This document shows positions 9,373 through 19,379 of a DNA stretch of 64,000 bases, in pieces. Position numbers and translations under genes: made by a program. The stretch's first letter is position 1, and each line of letters begins with the position of its first letter. Below the pieces are notes generated by a model, which saw nothing but the letters and a program-made list of their open reading frames with translations, ran no database searches and had not been told where the DNA came from. Source of the DNA: Aliiglaciecola sp. M165 (GTDB lineage: Bacteria; Pseudomonadota; Gammaproteobacteria; Enterobacterales; Alteromonadaceae); NCBI RefSeq assembly GCF_007197995.1, contig NZ_VKKH01000002.1, positions 1-64,000 of the forward strand, given 5' to 3'.

Positions 9373-9476
9373 AGTATTTTCCTTTTTTTATTATATTTTG
9401 ATTGCGCAAGATGGTATCAGCGAAAAGTAAAAATGTCTTCGCTTGAGACCATAAAGGTTGTTAATAAGCTGTAAAC

Positions 9477-10223
9477 TTACCACTGTATGGGTTGGTTGTT
9501 CCAGTCTATGTAGTGTGGCGATTGCTCTATATTTAGCGTTTGGAGGTGAGTTAATAGCTGCTTGGCAGTAAATTCAGCATTGAATAGTTTTTCTTTGGGT
9601 ACATTTGCCTGAAATGGCTTGGACAGTTTGGTGTCAACCGTTCCTGGATGGTAGCTGACAAACTCAACGTTTTTTGCCCGTCTTTGGTATTCTACTTGGG
9701 CGGTTTTGATCAGCATATTCAATGCTGCTTTGCTGGCACGATAGCCATACCAACCACCCAATTTATTGTCAGAGATACTACCAACCCTTGCGGTAAACAA
9801 TACGATCTGGCTCTTGCTTGCACCTTTTACTAAAGGCATAAGATGTTTAATCCACAACATGGGGCCAATGGTGTTTGTTAACAAATAACTTTGCAATTGC
9901 TCACTAGTGATATCTTCAAGGCGCTTTTCTGGAGACAGTTCGACGCCATTTTGATGGCCTGACAATGCGCCAATACAACAGATCACCAGACCGAAATGGC
10001 CAAATGGGAGGACGTGTTGCACTGCCGCTTGAATGCTTTGCTCTGACTGGCTATCGGCGTATAAGTATTCCACGCCAGCCACATCACCTCTATCGGGCGA
10101 GCGCGTCACGCCAAAGACCTTTTTATAGCGACCACTGGCGATAAGTTGTTCAAGCAATTGCCTGGCAATCCCTCCTGTTGCACCGATGACTAAAGCATGT
10201 GAATGGGTAGTCGATGATTGCAT
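9477..10223 (-). CDS. Short-chain dehydrogenase/reductase
   Basis: A 248-residue SDR. It has the cofactor motif GATGGIA near residues 14-20, the structural NTIGPM region, and the active-site YxxxK as YRASK near residue 162. Relatives are often called C-factor-like or CsgA-like oxidoreductases. The start codon abuts the stop of the upstream DCC-family gene (10224), so both are in one operon. Substrate unknown. Confidence 0.85.
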   Translation of the reverse strand: MQSSTTHSHALVIGATGGIARQLLEQLIASGRYKKVFGVTRSPDRGDVAGVEYLYADSQSEQSIQAAVQHVLPFGHFGLVICCIGALSGHQNGVELSPEKRLEDITSEQLQSYLLTNTIGPMLWIKHLMPLVKGASKSQIVLFTARVGSISDNKLGGWYGYRASKAALNMLIKTAQVEYQRRAKNVEFVSYHPGTVDTKLSKPFQANVPKEKLFNAEFTAKQLLTHLQTLNIEQSPHYIDWNNQPIQW

Positions 10224-10667
10224 TTAAGCCTCTTTTTTCGCTTGTGATTTTAACGATTCAGTAGTGCAAAGAGAGGGATCTTCCGATAAAGGCTGGCAAC
10301 TGCTGCAACGCGGTTTGCCAGTCAACCAGAACGATATTCGATACCGGTGCCTGGCAAAGACGTTATAAACCCGATCAGCAAACCATCGAACGAGCGGCCA
10401 GCGCAGCGGCGCATAGACCCAACCTTTGCCCACTTGTTTCCACACCTCATGTGTTGCATCCAGGCCAGTTACCATTGTGCCATCTGGCAATTGTGCATGT
10501 ATTCGGTCGTTTAACCTTTGCCAGTCTAAGTTAGGATAATCCGTGCTAAATTTTGGAGCCTGTATGTCCACAAATTCAATAGTGGAGTGCACATCCAATG
10601 ACTTTAATTTGCGCATTTCAATCATGCACAAGGGGCAATAGCTGTCATAAAATATTTTGAACTTCAA
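10224..10667 (-). CDS. DCC (DUF393) thiol-disulfide oxidoreductase-like protein
   Basis: A 147-residue protein starting with the diagnostic FYDSYCPLC motif (CxxC at residues 11-14), followed by the FVDIQAP strand and a WPLVRW region typical of DCC proteins. The C terminus carries a second CSSC-type Cys pair, an extension beyond the minimal family. The family is thioredoxin-like and of uncertain substrate. It is first in a two-gene operon with the SDR. Confidence 0.85.
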   Translation of the reverse strand: MKFKIFYDSYCPLCMIEMRKLKSLDVHSTIEFVDIQAPKFSTDYPNLDWQRLNDRIHAQLPDGTMVTGLDATHEVWKQVGKGWVYAPLRWPLVRWFADRVYNVFARHRYRISFWLTGKPRCSSCQPLSEDPSLCTTESLKSQAKKEA

Positions 10668-10864
10668 TTCGGTTCTTTCCGTTCTAATTGAAAAGGGTCA
10701 ATCAAGCGATAAACCATTTGGTAAACACTTTTTTATCTAAGGTTTGCAATGAATACGTAAAAGTTAGCTTGCTGGATGACTTGAACTTTCAACTTTACGC
10801 AACCATGTTGTGTAGTAACGATGTGTACGAATCCCTTTGTGGGTAAAAAAGAAAAGGAAAGAAA

Positions 10865-11404
10865 ATGGCTAATATTCAACATGCAACCCTTGCTGGGGGG
10901 TGCTTTTGGTGCATTGAGTCTGCGTTTAACAGTGTTGAAGGTGTTGAATCGGCGTTTTCTGGATACGCCGGCGGACACACCAATAACCCGTCCTACGAGC
11001 AAGTATGCTCCGGAAACACGGGACATGCGGAAGTAGTACGAGTCAATTTTGACGCAGACAAATTAACTTATCGCGACGTGCTGGAAATCTTTTTTGCGCT
11101 GCATAACCCTACGCAGCTCAACAAACAAGGGAATGACGTTGGCACCCAGTACCGAAGCGCAATATTCTACCATGATGATGCTCAAAAGGCGGAAGCTGAG
11201 AAAATCATTGCAGAAATTGGAGCAGAAAATATCTGGCCTGAACCTGTCGTAACTGAAGTTGTAGAGATTAACAACTACACCCAAGCGGAAGATTATCATC
11301 AGGACTATTTCAGCAACAATCCGCAAAACCAATACTGCAATATGGTTGTGGCACCAAAATTAGCTAAATTTAAAAAGAATTTTGCTAGTCGCTTAAAAAG
11401 TTAA
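10865..11404 (+). CDS. msrA: Peptide-methionine (S)-S-oxide reductase MsrA
   Basis: A 179-residue protein with the catalytic GCFWC motif at residues 12-16 and conserved GYAGG, GHAE, QYRS and AEDYHQDY segments of MsrA. It reduces methionine-S-sulfoxide in oxidised proteins, with thioredoxin recycling. A ribosome site (GGAAAG) precedes the ATG. Length matches single-domain MsrA; no MsrB is fused or adjacent. It is transcribed divergently from the DCC/SDR operon. Confidence 0.95.
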   Translation: MANIQHATLAGGCFWCIESAFNSVEGVESAFSGYAGGHTNNPSYEQVCSGNTGHAEVVRVNFDADKLTYRDVLEIFFALHNPTQLNKQGNDVGTQYRSAIFYHDDAQKAEAEKIIAEIGAENIWPEPVVTEVVEINNYTQAEDYHQDYFSNNPQNQYCNMVVAPKLAKFKKNFASRLKS

Positions 11405-11440
11405 CCCATTGGCCCGTTAATTATCGGCGGGCATGTTTTC

Positions 11441-12556
11441 CTAGTTTAACCAGTTTGGTTGAATGGGCATTGAAAACAACAGTGGTGCAAACTTTTCATA
11501 ACGCGAACGATTCGTTTCACACACCACGTTGTCAAGGTAGTGTCGTTTCCATGGGTCATTCACCATCCAAATCGTATCGCCGTTGATTGCTACACCTTCT
11601 AGAGAAGAATTGTCCATAAGCTCATAGTCTGGGCATGTTTTATCTTGGGAATTTGTTGGTGCTAAAAACTGTAATGGAACAACTTTAGTTGAACGTTGTT
11701 TTTCTATATCAATGATCCAAAGTTGATTGTCATTGCGTGCAGCGGCAACGAGAAACCCTTTATGATTAGGAACTTGCAAATAGTCCATACCATTAATTGG
11801 ATGCGTACCTGAATCGAATTGTGGAATATCAAACTTTTCATCTATGACTTGGGCAAAGTCATCCGTCGACCAAAATTGGTCATTGATGGCCAAAGAGAAA
11901 ATTCTTGCATGATTGGTGATGTCTTTTTCCAGCCCGAGATACAAAGTACCGTCAGGCGAAAAAGCCAATGCTTCCACACCGTCATTAGGGAAGTTACCAA
12001 TACTATATTCTGAAGCGAACTGAAGCGGCCTTGCGTGAGTCATTAACAGAGTATTGTCATCCTGCAGCTCCAGGCGGATCAATACTGTGGGATAATCCGT
12101 TGAGCCGCTGTTGTTAAATCGTAGCTGACATTCTTGTGACATGCCGACACTGCGGGTCGCATCTTCGGTAACGACCAATATCACCCTATCGTCTCTGGGA
12201 TCCACAGCCAAGGCTTCCAAGTCAGGAGAGTCGTTTAAGTAGGGCCCAAAACAACTTTGCCCCACCCTTGCTGACATCTGCATCGGCAACGATTTTGAGG
12301 CCACCCTTGCATCATCTTTAGAAATGACATGCAATTGTAGTTGTTGTGAAACATCGGCACTGGCGTCTGACACACTGAGTAATTTGTCGCGCCAAAGCTT
12401 CAATCCAGAAGTTTGAGGGTTAAGCATGACATCGCCGTTGGTCTCCACCAGCCATTGCCCTTTAACACTGATGTAAGTCGACTCAACTTTATTATTTGAA
12501 CAACCACTAAGGACGGTTAAGGTCAGAACAATCCAACCAAGGTAGTGTTTTTTCAT
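11441..12556 (-). CDS. Lipoprotein with phytase-like (esterase-like) beta-propeller
   Basis: The start at 12556 is chosen over an upstream in-frame codon because it gives a clean lipoprotein signal (lipobox LSGC, Cys at residue 19) and has an AGGA ribosome site. The 371-residue product has repeated propeller-blade motifs, including DLEALAVDPRDD, GVEALAFSPDGTLYLG and SLEGVAINGDTIWMVND, as in the esterase-like phytase family (PF13449 type). It is probably anchored in the outer membrane facing the periplasm or surface. Enzymatic activity in this family is poorly known. Confidence 0.65.
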   Translation of the reverse strand: MKKHYLGWIVLTLTVLSGCSNNKVESTYISVKGQWLVETNGDVMLNPQTSGLKLWRDKLLSVSDASADVSQQLQLHVISKDDARVASKSLPMQMSARVGQSCFGPYLNDSPDLEALAVDPRDDRVILVVTEDATRSVGMSQECQLRFNNSGSTDYPTVLIRLELQDDNTLLMTHARPLQFASEYSIGNFPNDGVEALAFSPDGTLYLGLEKDITNHARIFSLAINDQFWSTDDFAQVIDEKFDIPQFDSGTHPINGMDYLQVPNHKGFLVAAARNDNQLWIIDIEKQRSTKVVPLQFLAPTNSQDKTCPDYELMDNSSLEGVAINGDTIWMVNDPWKRHYLDNVVCETNRSRYEKFAPLLFSMPIQPNWLN

Positions 12557-12693
12557 GAGATTCCTATACACATGACAGACAGGATTTATAAAGTGAAGCT
12601 CGGGCAAGATCAAGTAATTCAGAAAACTATTTGATCACCTTGCCATGCATAGTGCAGACTTGAACTAAGTTTGAACAAAAACAAATTGATATC

Positions 12694-14652
12694 TTGGCTG
12701 ACGAATCTAATAACAAAACTTCTCAATCAACAGAAAAATCCCATGTTCACACCGCCTGTAGTGAAACGCCGATACCTAAAATTATTGCCGGCCCAATTTT
12801 ACGTGCAGTCAATGAGTCAGGGATCACAGTCTGGATTGTCACCTCTGTCTTATCTCCAATCAAATTGGTATTAAAAGACACCCACGGTGCGTGTTTGTTT
12901 GAACAGGAGTTAAACTCAACACAACACCAGTCAGTGCAAGTTGGCGAACGAGCCTTTATTCAAGTTTTACACGTTCAACCTGAATCGAAGTTAATCAACG
13001 GAGATCGTTATTTTTATGATGTTATAACCGTCGACCAATCTGGAAAGGAAACCTCTGCCAGTGTTTCTTTGAAAGACATTTTATATGAACAGCATAGTTG
13101 TATGAGTTTTGTGTTCAAAAGTGAGATATCGAATTTACTACATGGTTCATGTCGAAAACCACACCATCAAAGTGACGATGGTTTACTCGCGGTTGATGAC
13201 ACACTCAAAAACGCCTTCAATAATCCATCTGACCAACCTGACATGCTGATCTTAAGCGGCGACCAAGTGTATATCGATGACGTCGCTGGGCCGACCCTTT
13301 GCGCCATTCATAATGTTATCGACCAGTTAGGTTTGTTCCACGAAGACTTACCGTTAGAAGGGTTGGAAAACAGTGCGAAGCTGACAGAGCACGAGCATGG
13401 CTATTATCAACGCCCTATGTTGTTGCCTGATGATGTTGCCAGCGAAACGGTTATGTCATACTTTTTTGCCGCCAAGAAAAAGCCTATTTTCACGTCGGTT
13501 AATGCCAACAATCATTTGATTAGTCTGGCAGAAGTGATTGCGATGTACATTCTGGTTTGGTCACCTGAAATGTGGCAAACCGCCATAATGTCTGATAAAA
13601 ATATTGCCGACGAGTTTAAAGAAAAATTTGCGCAAGAGAAGGCTGACATAGAAGCATTCAGCCAAGGGCTTTATCGCGTTCGACGCGCATTGGCGCACAT
13701 ACCTGTCTACATGATATTCGATGATCATGATGTGACCGACGACTGGAATCTGACTCGTGGCTGGGAAGACGCTGTATACAACCATCCGTTTGCCAAACGA
13801 ATTGTTGGCAATGCCATACTTGGTTATTGGTTGTGTCAGGGCTGGGGCAATGACGTTGATAAAATCTCTCCTCTGACAGAAAAATTGTCGAGCCATTTCA
13901 CAGATTCAGGGCTTATTAACCACGATGAAACTATTGATGCCATTCTTCATTGGGATCAATGGCATTACACCCTTGATACAGCGCCAAAGATTGTTGTTCT
14001 TGATACACGAACCCAACGCTGGCGTTCAGAGTCCAGTTTAGTTAAACCTTCAGGATTAATGGACTGGGAAGCGTTGTGTGATTTACAACAAGAACTCATC
14101 AACCAACCCTCTGTCATCATGGTCTCGGCTGCACCCATTTTTGGCGTAAAACTGATTGAAACTGTGCAACGAATATTTACGTTTTTTGGCAAAGCTCTTG
14201 TCGTTGACGCTGAAAATTGGATGGCACATAAAGGCACAGCAAGTGTCATTCTCAACATATTCCGCCATTACAAAACACCACCTAACTTTGTCATTTTATC
14301 AGGGGATGTACATTATTCATTCGTATACGACATCACCCTAAAGTTTCGGCGTAATAGTCCACACATTACCCAAATAACCAGTAGCGGGATCAAAAACGAA
14401 TTCCCTGACACCTTGATACGTTGGTTTGATCGGCTCAATCGCATCCTCTATGGGCCAAGATCGCCGTTAAACTGGTTCACTCAACGCAGAAATATGACAA
14501 TCAAACACCGTAAACCGGGGAAGCAAAAAATTCGAACGCTCTATAATGGTTCAGCGATTGGTTTACTTAAAGTAGATAAAAATTGTAAAAATGTAGACGC
14601 TAGCTTGCTTCGCGCGAACGGTGAAACGGTAAAGTTCCATCAACGTGACTAG
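12694..14652 (+). CDS. PhoD-like alkaline phosphatase/metallophosphatase family protein
   Basis: A 652-residue protein. Metal-binding motifs of the PhoD family are visible: LSGDQVYIDD near 189-198, FDDHDVTDDW near 346-355 and LSGDVHYSF near 535-543. An N-terminal beta-sandwich-like region (about 30-130) precedes the catalytic domain, as is common. No ATG lies near the start; TTG at 12694 is the most plausible initiation codon, but there is no strong ribosome site, so the N terminus is uncertain. No signal peptide is evident. Likely a phosphodiesterase or phosphatase; substrate unknown. Confidence 0.8.
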   Translation: MADESNNKTSQSTEKSHVHTACSETPIPKIIAGPILRAVNESGITVWIVTSVLSPIKLVLKDTHGACLFEQELNSTQHQSVQVGERAFIQVLHVQPESKLINGDRYFYDVITVDQSGKETSASVSLKDILYEQHSCMSFVFKSEISNLLHGSCRKPHHQSDDGLLAVDDTLKNAFNNPSDQPDMLILSGDQVYIDDVAGPTLCAIHNVIDQLGLFHEDLPLEGLENSAKLTEHEHGYYQRPMLLPDDVASETVMSYFFAAKKKPIFTSVNANNHLISLAEVIAMYILVWSPEMWQTAIMSDKNIADEFKEKFAQEKADIEAFSQGLYRVRRALAHIPVYMIFDDHDVTDDWNLTRGWEDAVYNHPFAKRIVGNAILGYWLCQGWGNDVDKISPLTEKLSSHFTDSGLINHDETIDAILHWDQWHYTLDTAPKIVVLDTRTQRWRSESSLVKPSGLMDWEALCDLQQELINQPSVIMVSAAPIFGVKLIETVQRIFTFFGKALVVDAENWMAHKGTASVILNIFRHYKTPPNFVILSGDVHYSFVYDITLKFRRNSPHITQITSSGIKNEFPDTLIRWFDRLNRILYGPRSPLNWFTQRRNMTIKHRKPGKQKIRTLYNGSAIGLLKVDKNCKNVDASLLRANGETVKFHQRD

Positions 14653-14744
14653 GGGAAGCTGTTCAAAAAGGTGACATATGAGCATCAGTCCTTGCGAGAT
14701 AACGCCTTAAATGACGCATTACAAAATAGGCGCTCACCTTCATT

Positions 14745-16028
14745 TTACGAATCAACAGACAGTTGACTGTTAGAGGATGTAGAACTCGATTCATTCTCCA
14801 CTGCATACTTGTAAGCCGTTAGCGACGAAAGCAATATGACAAACAGAAAATGGCTGAATTCCTGGTGACGAAGAATAATATGCTGCATGAGTGTCCAGAC
14901 AAAATAAACCGTAACGAACAAAAACAGGCATTTAGAGGTTTTTTCCAATCCTGAATAGTTCATCGCGGTAACGACTAGCCTTACCAACTTAAAATAAACA
15001 AATAGAGCTATCCCAAAGCCGACCATTCCCAATTGCAGCAGCGTTTCAAACCAACCATTGTGCATGCTCATTGGCCCCCACGTCAGAATGTAGCGAATGT
15101 ATTCGCCTCCCATACCACCATCGTATTTCCAAAACGAATTGTAACCAAAACCCAATAGCGGTTTCTGCATCACCGAGTCTAAACCCAACGCCCATAGCTC
15201 AGTTCTTCCGGTTAAGGTCGGGTCTTTACCTAATAACATCAAGAAGTACTCATAGGTAAACATGATGAACACCGTTACCATCAAAATAATCATGACAACA
15301 AAAAAGGAATTAACCATGATTTTATCGCGGTCACCATAAAAAACGGGGGAAAACCGCACGAGTAAGGGCAACAATAAAATGAGCACTAATGCAGTAGCAG
15401 ACCCATTCCCCAACAATAGAATAGTGGCAATAATCAGAGATAAAATGCTCGTCGCTTTTTTCTCAAAAAACGCAAAGTTTAAACAGAAAAAATAGACCAG
15501 AATTTGCCCCAGTCTGTTTTTTTCAGGGAAAACACCTCGAAATGCATTTTCTCCGACGTAAACAGAAATGCCGTATTCTGGCAGTAAAATGACAAACAGA
15601 AAGGACAATATAATGATTAGCCGAAAGACATAAAAAATTTGCTTGAGAATAAATTCGATAGAATAGGTGTATCCCACAACGATGGCAAAACAGCTCAACA
15701 AAACAAGTTGCAAAGAACTATACAGCGACAAGCTTGGGAGTGCCGACCAGCTGAAAGATATTACAGCTAGCCCTAAGAGCGTCAAAAATGCTAAATTTTG
15801 TTCAAAAAAATGTCGGATTTTTCGAAAGTATACAACCGTGATCACCGCGCAAGATAAATATATGGGTAACCACAGTATCATGCGCAGTTGGCTGTTCCCC
15901 TCTTCGAGCTGTTCCCTTACAGAGGCTCCAGATATTAAGAAATCCACAACAGCGCCGGTCGACAAAAAAAGCGACACGACAAAGGTTAAATATATCAGTT
16001 TCCTAAAACTACTGGATAAATCGAGCAT
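14745..16028 (-). CDS. O-antigen ligase/polymerase family membrane protein (Wzy-like)
   Basis: A 427-residue protein with about 10-12 hydrophobic segments and the conserved large-loop motifs of the PF04932 family: FPEKNRLGQ, GRTELWALG and a GFGYNSFW segment followed by HNGW. It is the last gene of the 24605-14745 operon and overlaps the transferase gene upstream by 20 bases. In this context it most likely polymerises the repeat unit delivered by the flippase of the same operon. A ligase role cannot be excluded. A Ser-rich tail ends the protein. Confidence 0.85.
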   Translation of the reverse strand: MLDLSSSFRKLIYLTFVVSLFLSTGAVVDFLISGASVREQLEEGNSQLRMILWLPIYLSCAVITVVYFRKIRHFFEQNLAFLTLLGLAVISFSWSALPSLSLYSSLQLVLLSCFAIVVGYTYSIEFILKQIFYVFRLIIILSFLFVILLPEYGISVYVGENAFRGVFPEKNRLGQILVYFFCLNFAFFEKKATSILSLIIATILLLGNGSATALVLILLLPLLVRFSPVFYGDRDKIMVNSFFVVMIILMVTVFIMFTYEYFLMLLGKDPTLTGRTELWALGLDSVMQKPLLGFGYNSFWKYDGGMGGEYIRYILTWGPMSMHNGWFETLLQLGMVGFGIALFVYFKLVRLVVTAMNYSGLEKTSKCLFLFVTVYFVWTLMQHIILRHQEFSHFLFVILLSSLTAYKYAVENESSSTSSNSQLSVDS

Positions 16029-16719
16029 ATATTACTTTAATAAAAAATATTGGAATTCCTAACACATACCTCTGAAACAAACGTCTAGGTTCATTTATAA
16101 GTCGATAAAACCATTCTAACCCGTTATCACGGAAAAACGCTGGAGCACGATTAAAACGCCCTGCCAAAAAATCGAAAATAGCTCCGCCATTAACGATTAA
16201 GAGATCTTGTTGAAAATTGTCTTTTAAATACATAGCAAACAATTCCTGTTTGGGCATGCCCATCCCAAGAATAACAATATCCGGCGCATGTTTCTCAACA
16301 AATCTTAACATTGTTGGATTGCTGCCAAACCCATCCATATAACCGATAACGTTGATATTTTGATTCTTACACACCTCTACACTTTCAGAAATGTAAGGCT
16401 CTTGGGTACCGATAAATACCACTCGCTTATTTGACAGCCTGGCAAGAATTAGTGGGATTAGGTCTGTGCCATTCAAGTTAGCGCCTGCGGCTCTAGAAAA
16501 ACACTTGAGTAAAATTTTTGTACCGATCCCATCTCTCAAAAGTAGATCTGAATTCAACAGCGCATGCTCAAAATCCGGAGACTTGGTTGACATATTGCAG
16601 GCATGGGCATTGACGAATGACACAATGTTAACGCCGGCGTTTTTAGCCATAGCCTCAATTTCATCAAGTGCCTGAGTCGACGTATCAAATACATGAATAT
16701 TTTGCGCCAAGTCTTTCAT
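16009..16719 (-). CDS. WecG/TagA/CpsF-family glycosyltransferase
   Basis: A 236-residue GT26 enzyme. Family motifs are clear: FVNAHACNMS, a D-R-DG segment (LLLRDGIGT), LGMGMPKQE near 150, and NGGAIFDFLAGRFNRAP near 177-193 followed by GLEWFYRL. These enzymes add N-acetylmannosaminuronic acid, N-acetylmannosamine or glucose to a lipid-linked sugar at the inner membrane. It overlaps the GT2 gene upstream by four bases (ATGA). It probably adds the second sugar of the repeat unit after the VpsL-like priming transferase at 38382; this order is inferred. Confidence 0.9.
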   Translation of the reverse strand: MKDLAQNIHVFDTSTQALDEIEAMAKNAGVNIVSFVNAHACNMSTKSPDFEHALLNSDLLLRDGIGTKILLKCFSRAAGANLNGTDLIPLILARLSNKRVVFIGTQEPYISESVEVCKNQNINVIGYMDGFGSNPTMLRFVEKHAPDIVILGMGMPKQELFAMYLKDNFQQDLLIVNGGAIFDFLAGRFNRAPAFFRDNGLEWFYRLINEPRRLFQRYVLGIPIFFIKVIYARFIQ

Positions 16720-17648
16720 CTCTTCACCGCGCCTCGTATTGCAGTTATAACTTTGTCCCCAATTACACCTTTAAATGTCATCCACAAAATAGCTTTTTTA
16801 GACATTTCACTTTGAATCAATGCGCGATAAACGCAGGCAAGCGCATAACGGATGTCTTGGTAAAAGTAATAAGGTATAACATAGCGTAAATAGAAGCAGG
16901 CCATATCCTTGCGAGCTAAATCAGATGAAACCAGGTCAATAAAAGTAGTAGCTTGGTTGTATGCTTTATTTTGACTCAATCTTCCCTGACTCGACTCATC
17001 ATTCCAAACGACTAGCGTCTCATCCACGAACACGATTTGCTCAGCGCTATTAAACCCATGGATAAAATACAGAAAATCTTCGTATTGACTTAATGATTCA
17101 TCAAATTTAATTGATTTGGCCAAGTCGCTGCTTAGAAAAAACGCACTGACCTGAGCAAAATGCCCATGTACAAACAAATAGTTCTCGCCAGAAGCAAATT
17201 GCTCAATATTTGCTTTAGGCACAATTTCTTCATAACCATCTCTCAAAACTCGCGTTTTGCTCATGCAGAAAGTAGATTTTTGCTGAACTAAACACGCGTC
17301 AACACAACGTTCCAGCTTAGTGTCATACCACTGATCATCTGAGTCGAGAAAGGCTATGAATTGCCCCTTTGCTGCTCGCACGCCTTGATTTCGTGAATAG
17401 GAAACGCCGCTATTTTCTTTGTTGCGTAAAACTTCAAAAGGAAAATTTATAAACAAATCTAATTGGGATAAGGTGTTTGATAAAGGTACGGTAGAATAAT
17501 CATCGACAAATATCACCTCAAAGTGCCGATAAGTCTGCTGATTAAGGCTTTTAATCGCACCTGTAATTTCTTCTTCTCGGTTGTATACAGGAATAACAAC
17601 TGATACTAATGGTAGTTGCTCAGCGTCGGCAGTTACGTGAGAATGCAT
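16716..17648 (-). CDS. Family 2 glycosyltransferase
   Basis: The open frame extends upstream to 17765, but ATG at 17648 is preferred: it has a GGA ribosome site and begins just before the conserved core VSVVIPVYNREE. The 310-residue product has the GT-A signature DDYS and the DXD-like motif LDSDDQW near residue 105-111. No TM segment is clear until the C-terminal amphipathic region. It overlaps the SGNH gene by 29 bases. It likely transfers one sugar of the repeat unit in the cytoplasm. Confidence 0.88.
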   Translation of the reverse strand: MHSHVTADAEQLPLVSVVIPVYNREEEITGAIKSLNQQTYRHFEVIFVDDYSTVPLSNTLSQLDLFINFPFEVLRNKENSGVSYSRNQGVRAAKGQFIAFLDSDDQWYDTKLERCVDACLVQQKSTFCMSKTRVLRDGYEEIVPKANIEQFASGENYLFVHGHFAQVSAFFLSSDLAKSIKFDESLSQYEDFLYFIHGFNSAEQIVFVDETLVVWNDESSQGRLSQNKAYNQATTFIDLVSSDLARKDMACFYLRYVIPYYFYQDIRYALACVYRALIQSEMSKKAILWMTFKGVIGDKVITAIRGAVKR

Positions 17649-18357
17649 AGTGTTTTTCCATTTCTTTAAACCAAACTGATGCCATTTTATTCTGACCTCG
17701 TATGTTAGGATGGACCCAATCAAGGGTGTCAGAATTTTCCAAATTAGGGCGCTCTGTCCATCCAATATTGTGTTGCACTGGAAAGACTCGCATACCTCGC
17801 CCTTGTGCCCAGGTGATTGCTTGTTGCAACGCGCTTCTTACACCATCAATGTTCCCATAGTTTTGGTTAAGTAAAGATACAAATATCAGAATGTTAGGGT
17901 TAAGTGTTCGCAGTTCTTCCATTATCTGTTTCAACGGCGCCACAACGTCAACCTGAAAAGTATCCGATTTTCGATCATTTGTGCCAATATGCAGTAAAAC
18001 AATATCTGCAGCTTTCCATTGATTTTGCTTGTGCTTTATTTTGGTTAACAACCCTTTGGTTGTAATCCCGTAATATCCCTCATGATCTCGATCAAATTTC
18101 AAACCTTTGTATTTGGGCCATATAAACCCAGCTTTATGTGGGTGATTTCGTGTTCCGACAAAATCGAAACAGATATGCTCATCAACTAACAATTGGAACA
18201 AAGAATATCGATAACTGAATTCATTTGGCTTCTTACCTCCTTGAGTGATCGAGTCACCTAGCATCAAGATATTAACGTTATCAGCCCATGCAGGATTGAC
18301 AAAACACAAACAAATGACGCCTAGACCTACAATTTTTGGTAAATGTTTTCTAAACAT
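17620..18357 (-). CDS. Secreted SGNH/GDSL-family esterase
   Basis: A 245-residue protein with a signal peptide (cleavage after AWA, ~residue 25). It has the block I motif LGDSITQGG (Ser nucleophile), block III GTND, and the block V DWVHP with Asp and His of the triad, so it appears catalytically complete. SGNH proteins in polysaccharide operons usually remove or transfer O-acyl groups. With the acyltransferase gene of the same operon it suggests control of O-acylation of the polymer in the periplasm. It overlaps GT4 upstream by 31 bases. Confidence 0.85.
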   Translation of the reverse strand: MFRKHLPKIVGLGVICLCFVNPAWADNVNILMLGDSITQGGKKPNEFSYRYSLFQLLVDEHICFDFVGTRNHPHKAGFIWPKYKGLKFDRDHEGYYGITTKGLLTKIKHKQNQWKAADIVLLHIGTNDRKSDTFQVDVVAPLKQIMEELRTLNPNILIFVSLLNQNYGNIDGVRSALQQAITWAQGRGMRVFPVQHNIGWTERPNLENSDTLDWVHPNIRGQNKMASVWFKEMEKHYAFSRNCRR

Positions 18358-19379
18358 GACATGTAGTTTTCAATTGAGAATTGACGCTCATAGGTCTGGG
18401 TGGCGTTGTCCACAAGTTGCTGCTGCAACTCGCTATCAGACAACAAACGAAGTATTGCTTCAGCAAGAGAATCGGCACTGCCAACATCGACAAACAGGCA
18501 TTCTTTTTCATGAGTAAAAACTTCGCCGATAGAGCCAACAGGAGTGCAAATCACTGGCACACCTTGCGCCATTGCCTCGAGAATGACCATTGGCAACCCC
18601 TCATCATAAGAGGGAAGGACAAGTGCATGAGACTGGTACATGATTGATAGGGCTTTGTCACGGGCCAACCAGCCGTGAAAATGGCACAAGTGGTCAACAC
18701 CGAGAGCCTTAGCCTTCAGGGCATACTTCTCGGTGTCACCGCCACCGAGAAAATCAACACGCACATCCAAGGAGTTCTTAACCTTGGCAATGGCTTCAAG
18801 CATGATCACAACGCCTTTGCGTTCAGACAGGTTAGCAATCATAGACAGCGACATCGCCGAACTTTTTCCGTCGGCCACAACCTTTCGTGGCACGGCGTTA
18901 TACAGAATTTCTATAGGCGCATGATTTGGCACCGACTCAATAATAAATCTACGCCATTTTTCTCCCAACACGAGGTTACAATCAGTACGAGTGATGCAAT
19001 ATTCCGTGATGCGGCGCTTTAGAGGACTAGCGCCTTCGTAAAACGGAATTAACTCAGCCCCATGGTGATGCAGAATAGTCTTTACCTTAAAACCTCTCGC
19101 TAATGCAATAAAAGCAGCCTTGCGCACAAAACTGAATCGCTCAGACACGTTGATATGCAGTAAAGTGGGCTGTTTAGAAAATAATAACTCACTGAATACA
19201 CCCACCAGTGCTTTAAAGAAGAATAAAAATGACAAAGCGAAGCCCACTTCTCCTCTGGAATCAAATACTCTTACCTCATCGGAACTGCTGTTTTCAATGT
19301 AATCTTTAATGTTTTTGGTGACCGTACCCATGCCACCACCAAATTTGTCGCCACCTGGTGAGACTAATAGAATTTTCAC
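18327..19379 (-). CDS. Family 4 glycosyltransferase
   Basis: A 350-residue GT-B enzyme. The N-terminal PGGDKFGGGMG glycine-rich loop, the central LSERKG motif, HFHGW, and the C-terminal EGLPMVILEAMAQGVPV (E-x7-E) nucleotide-sugar site are all present. It likely transfers one sugar of the exopolysaccharide repeat unit using a retaining mechanism; donor unknown. It overlaps the sulfotransferase upstream by four bases, and is embedded in the operon. Confidence 0.9.
   Translation of the reverse strand: MKILLVSPGGDKFGGGMGTVTKNIKDYIENSSSDEVRVFDSRGEVGFALSFLFFFKALVGVFSELLFSKQPTLLHINVSERFSFVRKAAFIALARGFKVKTILHHHGAELIPFYEGASPLKRRITEYCITRTDCNLVLGEKWRRFIIESVPNHAPIEILYNAVPRKVVADGKSSAMSLSMIANLSERKGVVIMLEAIAKVKNSLDVRVDFLGGGDTEKYALKAKALGVDHLCHFHGWLARDKALSIMYQSHALVLPSYDEGLPMVILEAMAQGVPVICTPVGSIGEVFTHEKECLFVDVGSADSLAEAILRLLSDSELQQQLVDNATQTYERQFSIENYMSCLENIYQKL

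Noticed and set aside
17649-17765. N-terminal extension of the GT2 gene
   Set aside because: It would lie fully within the SGNH gene and adds no conserved sequence; ATG 17648 has a ribosome site and directly precedes the conserved core.
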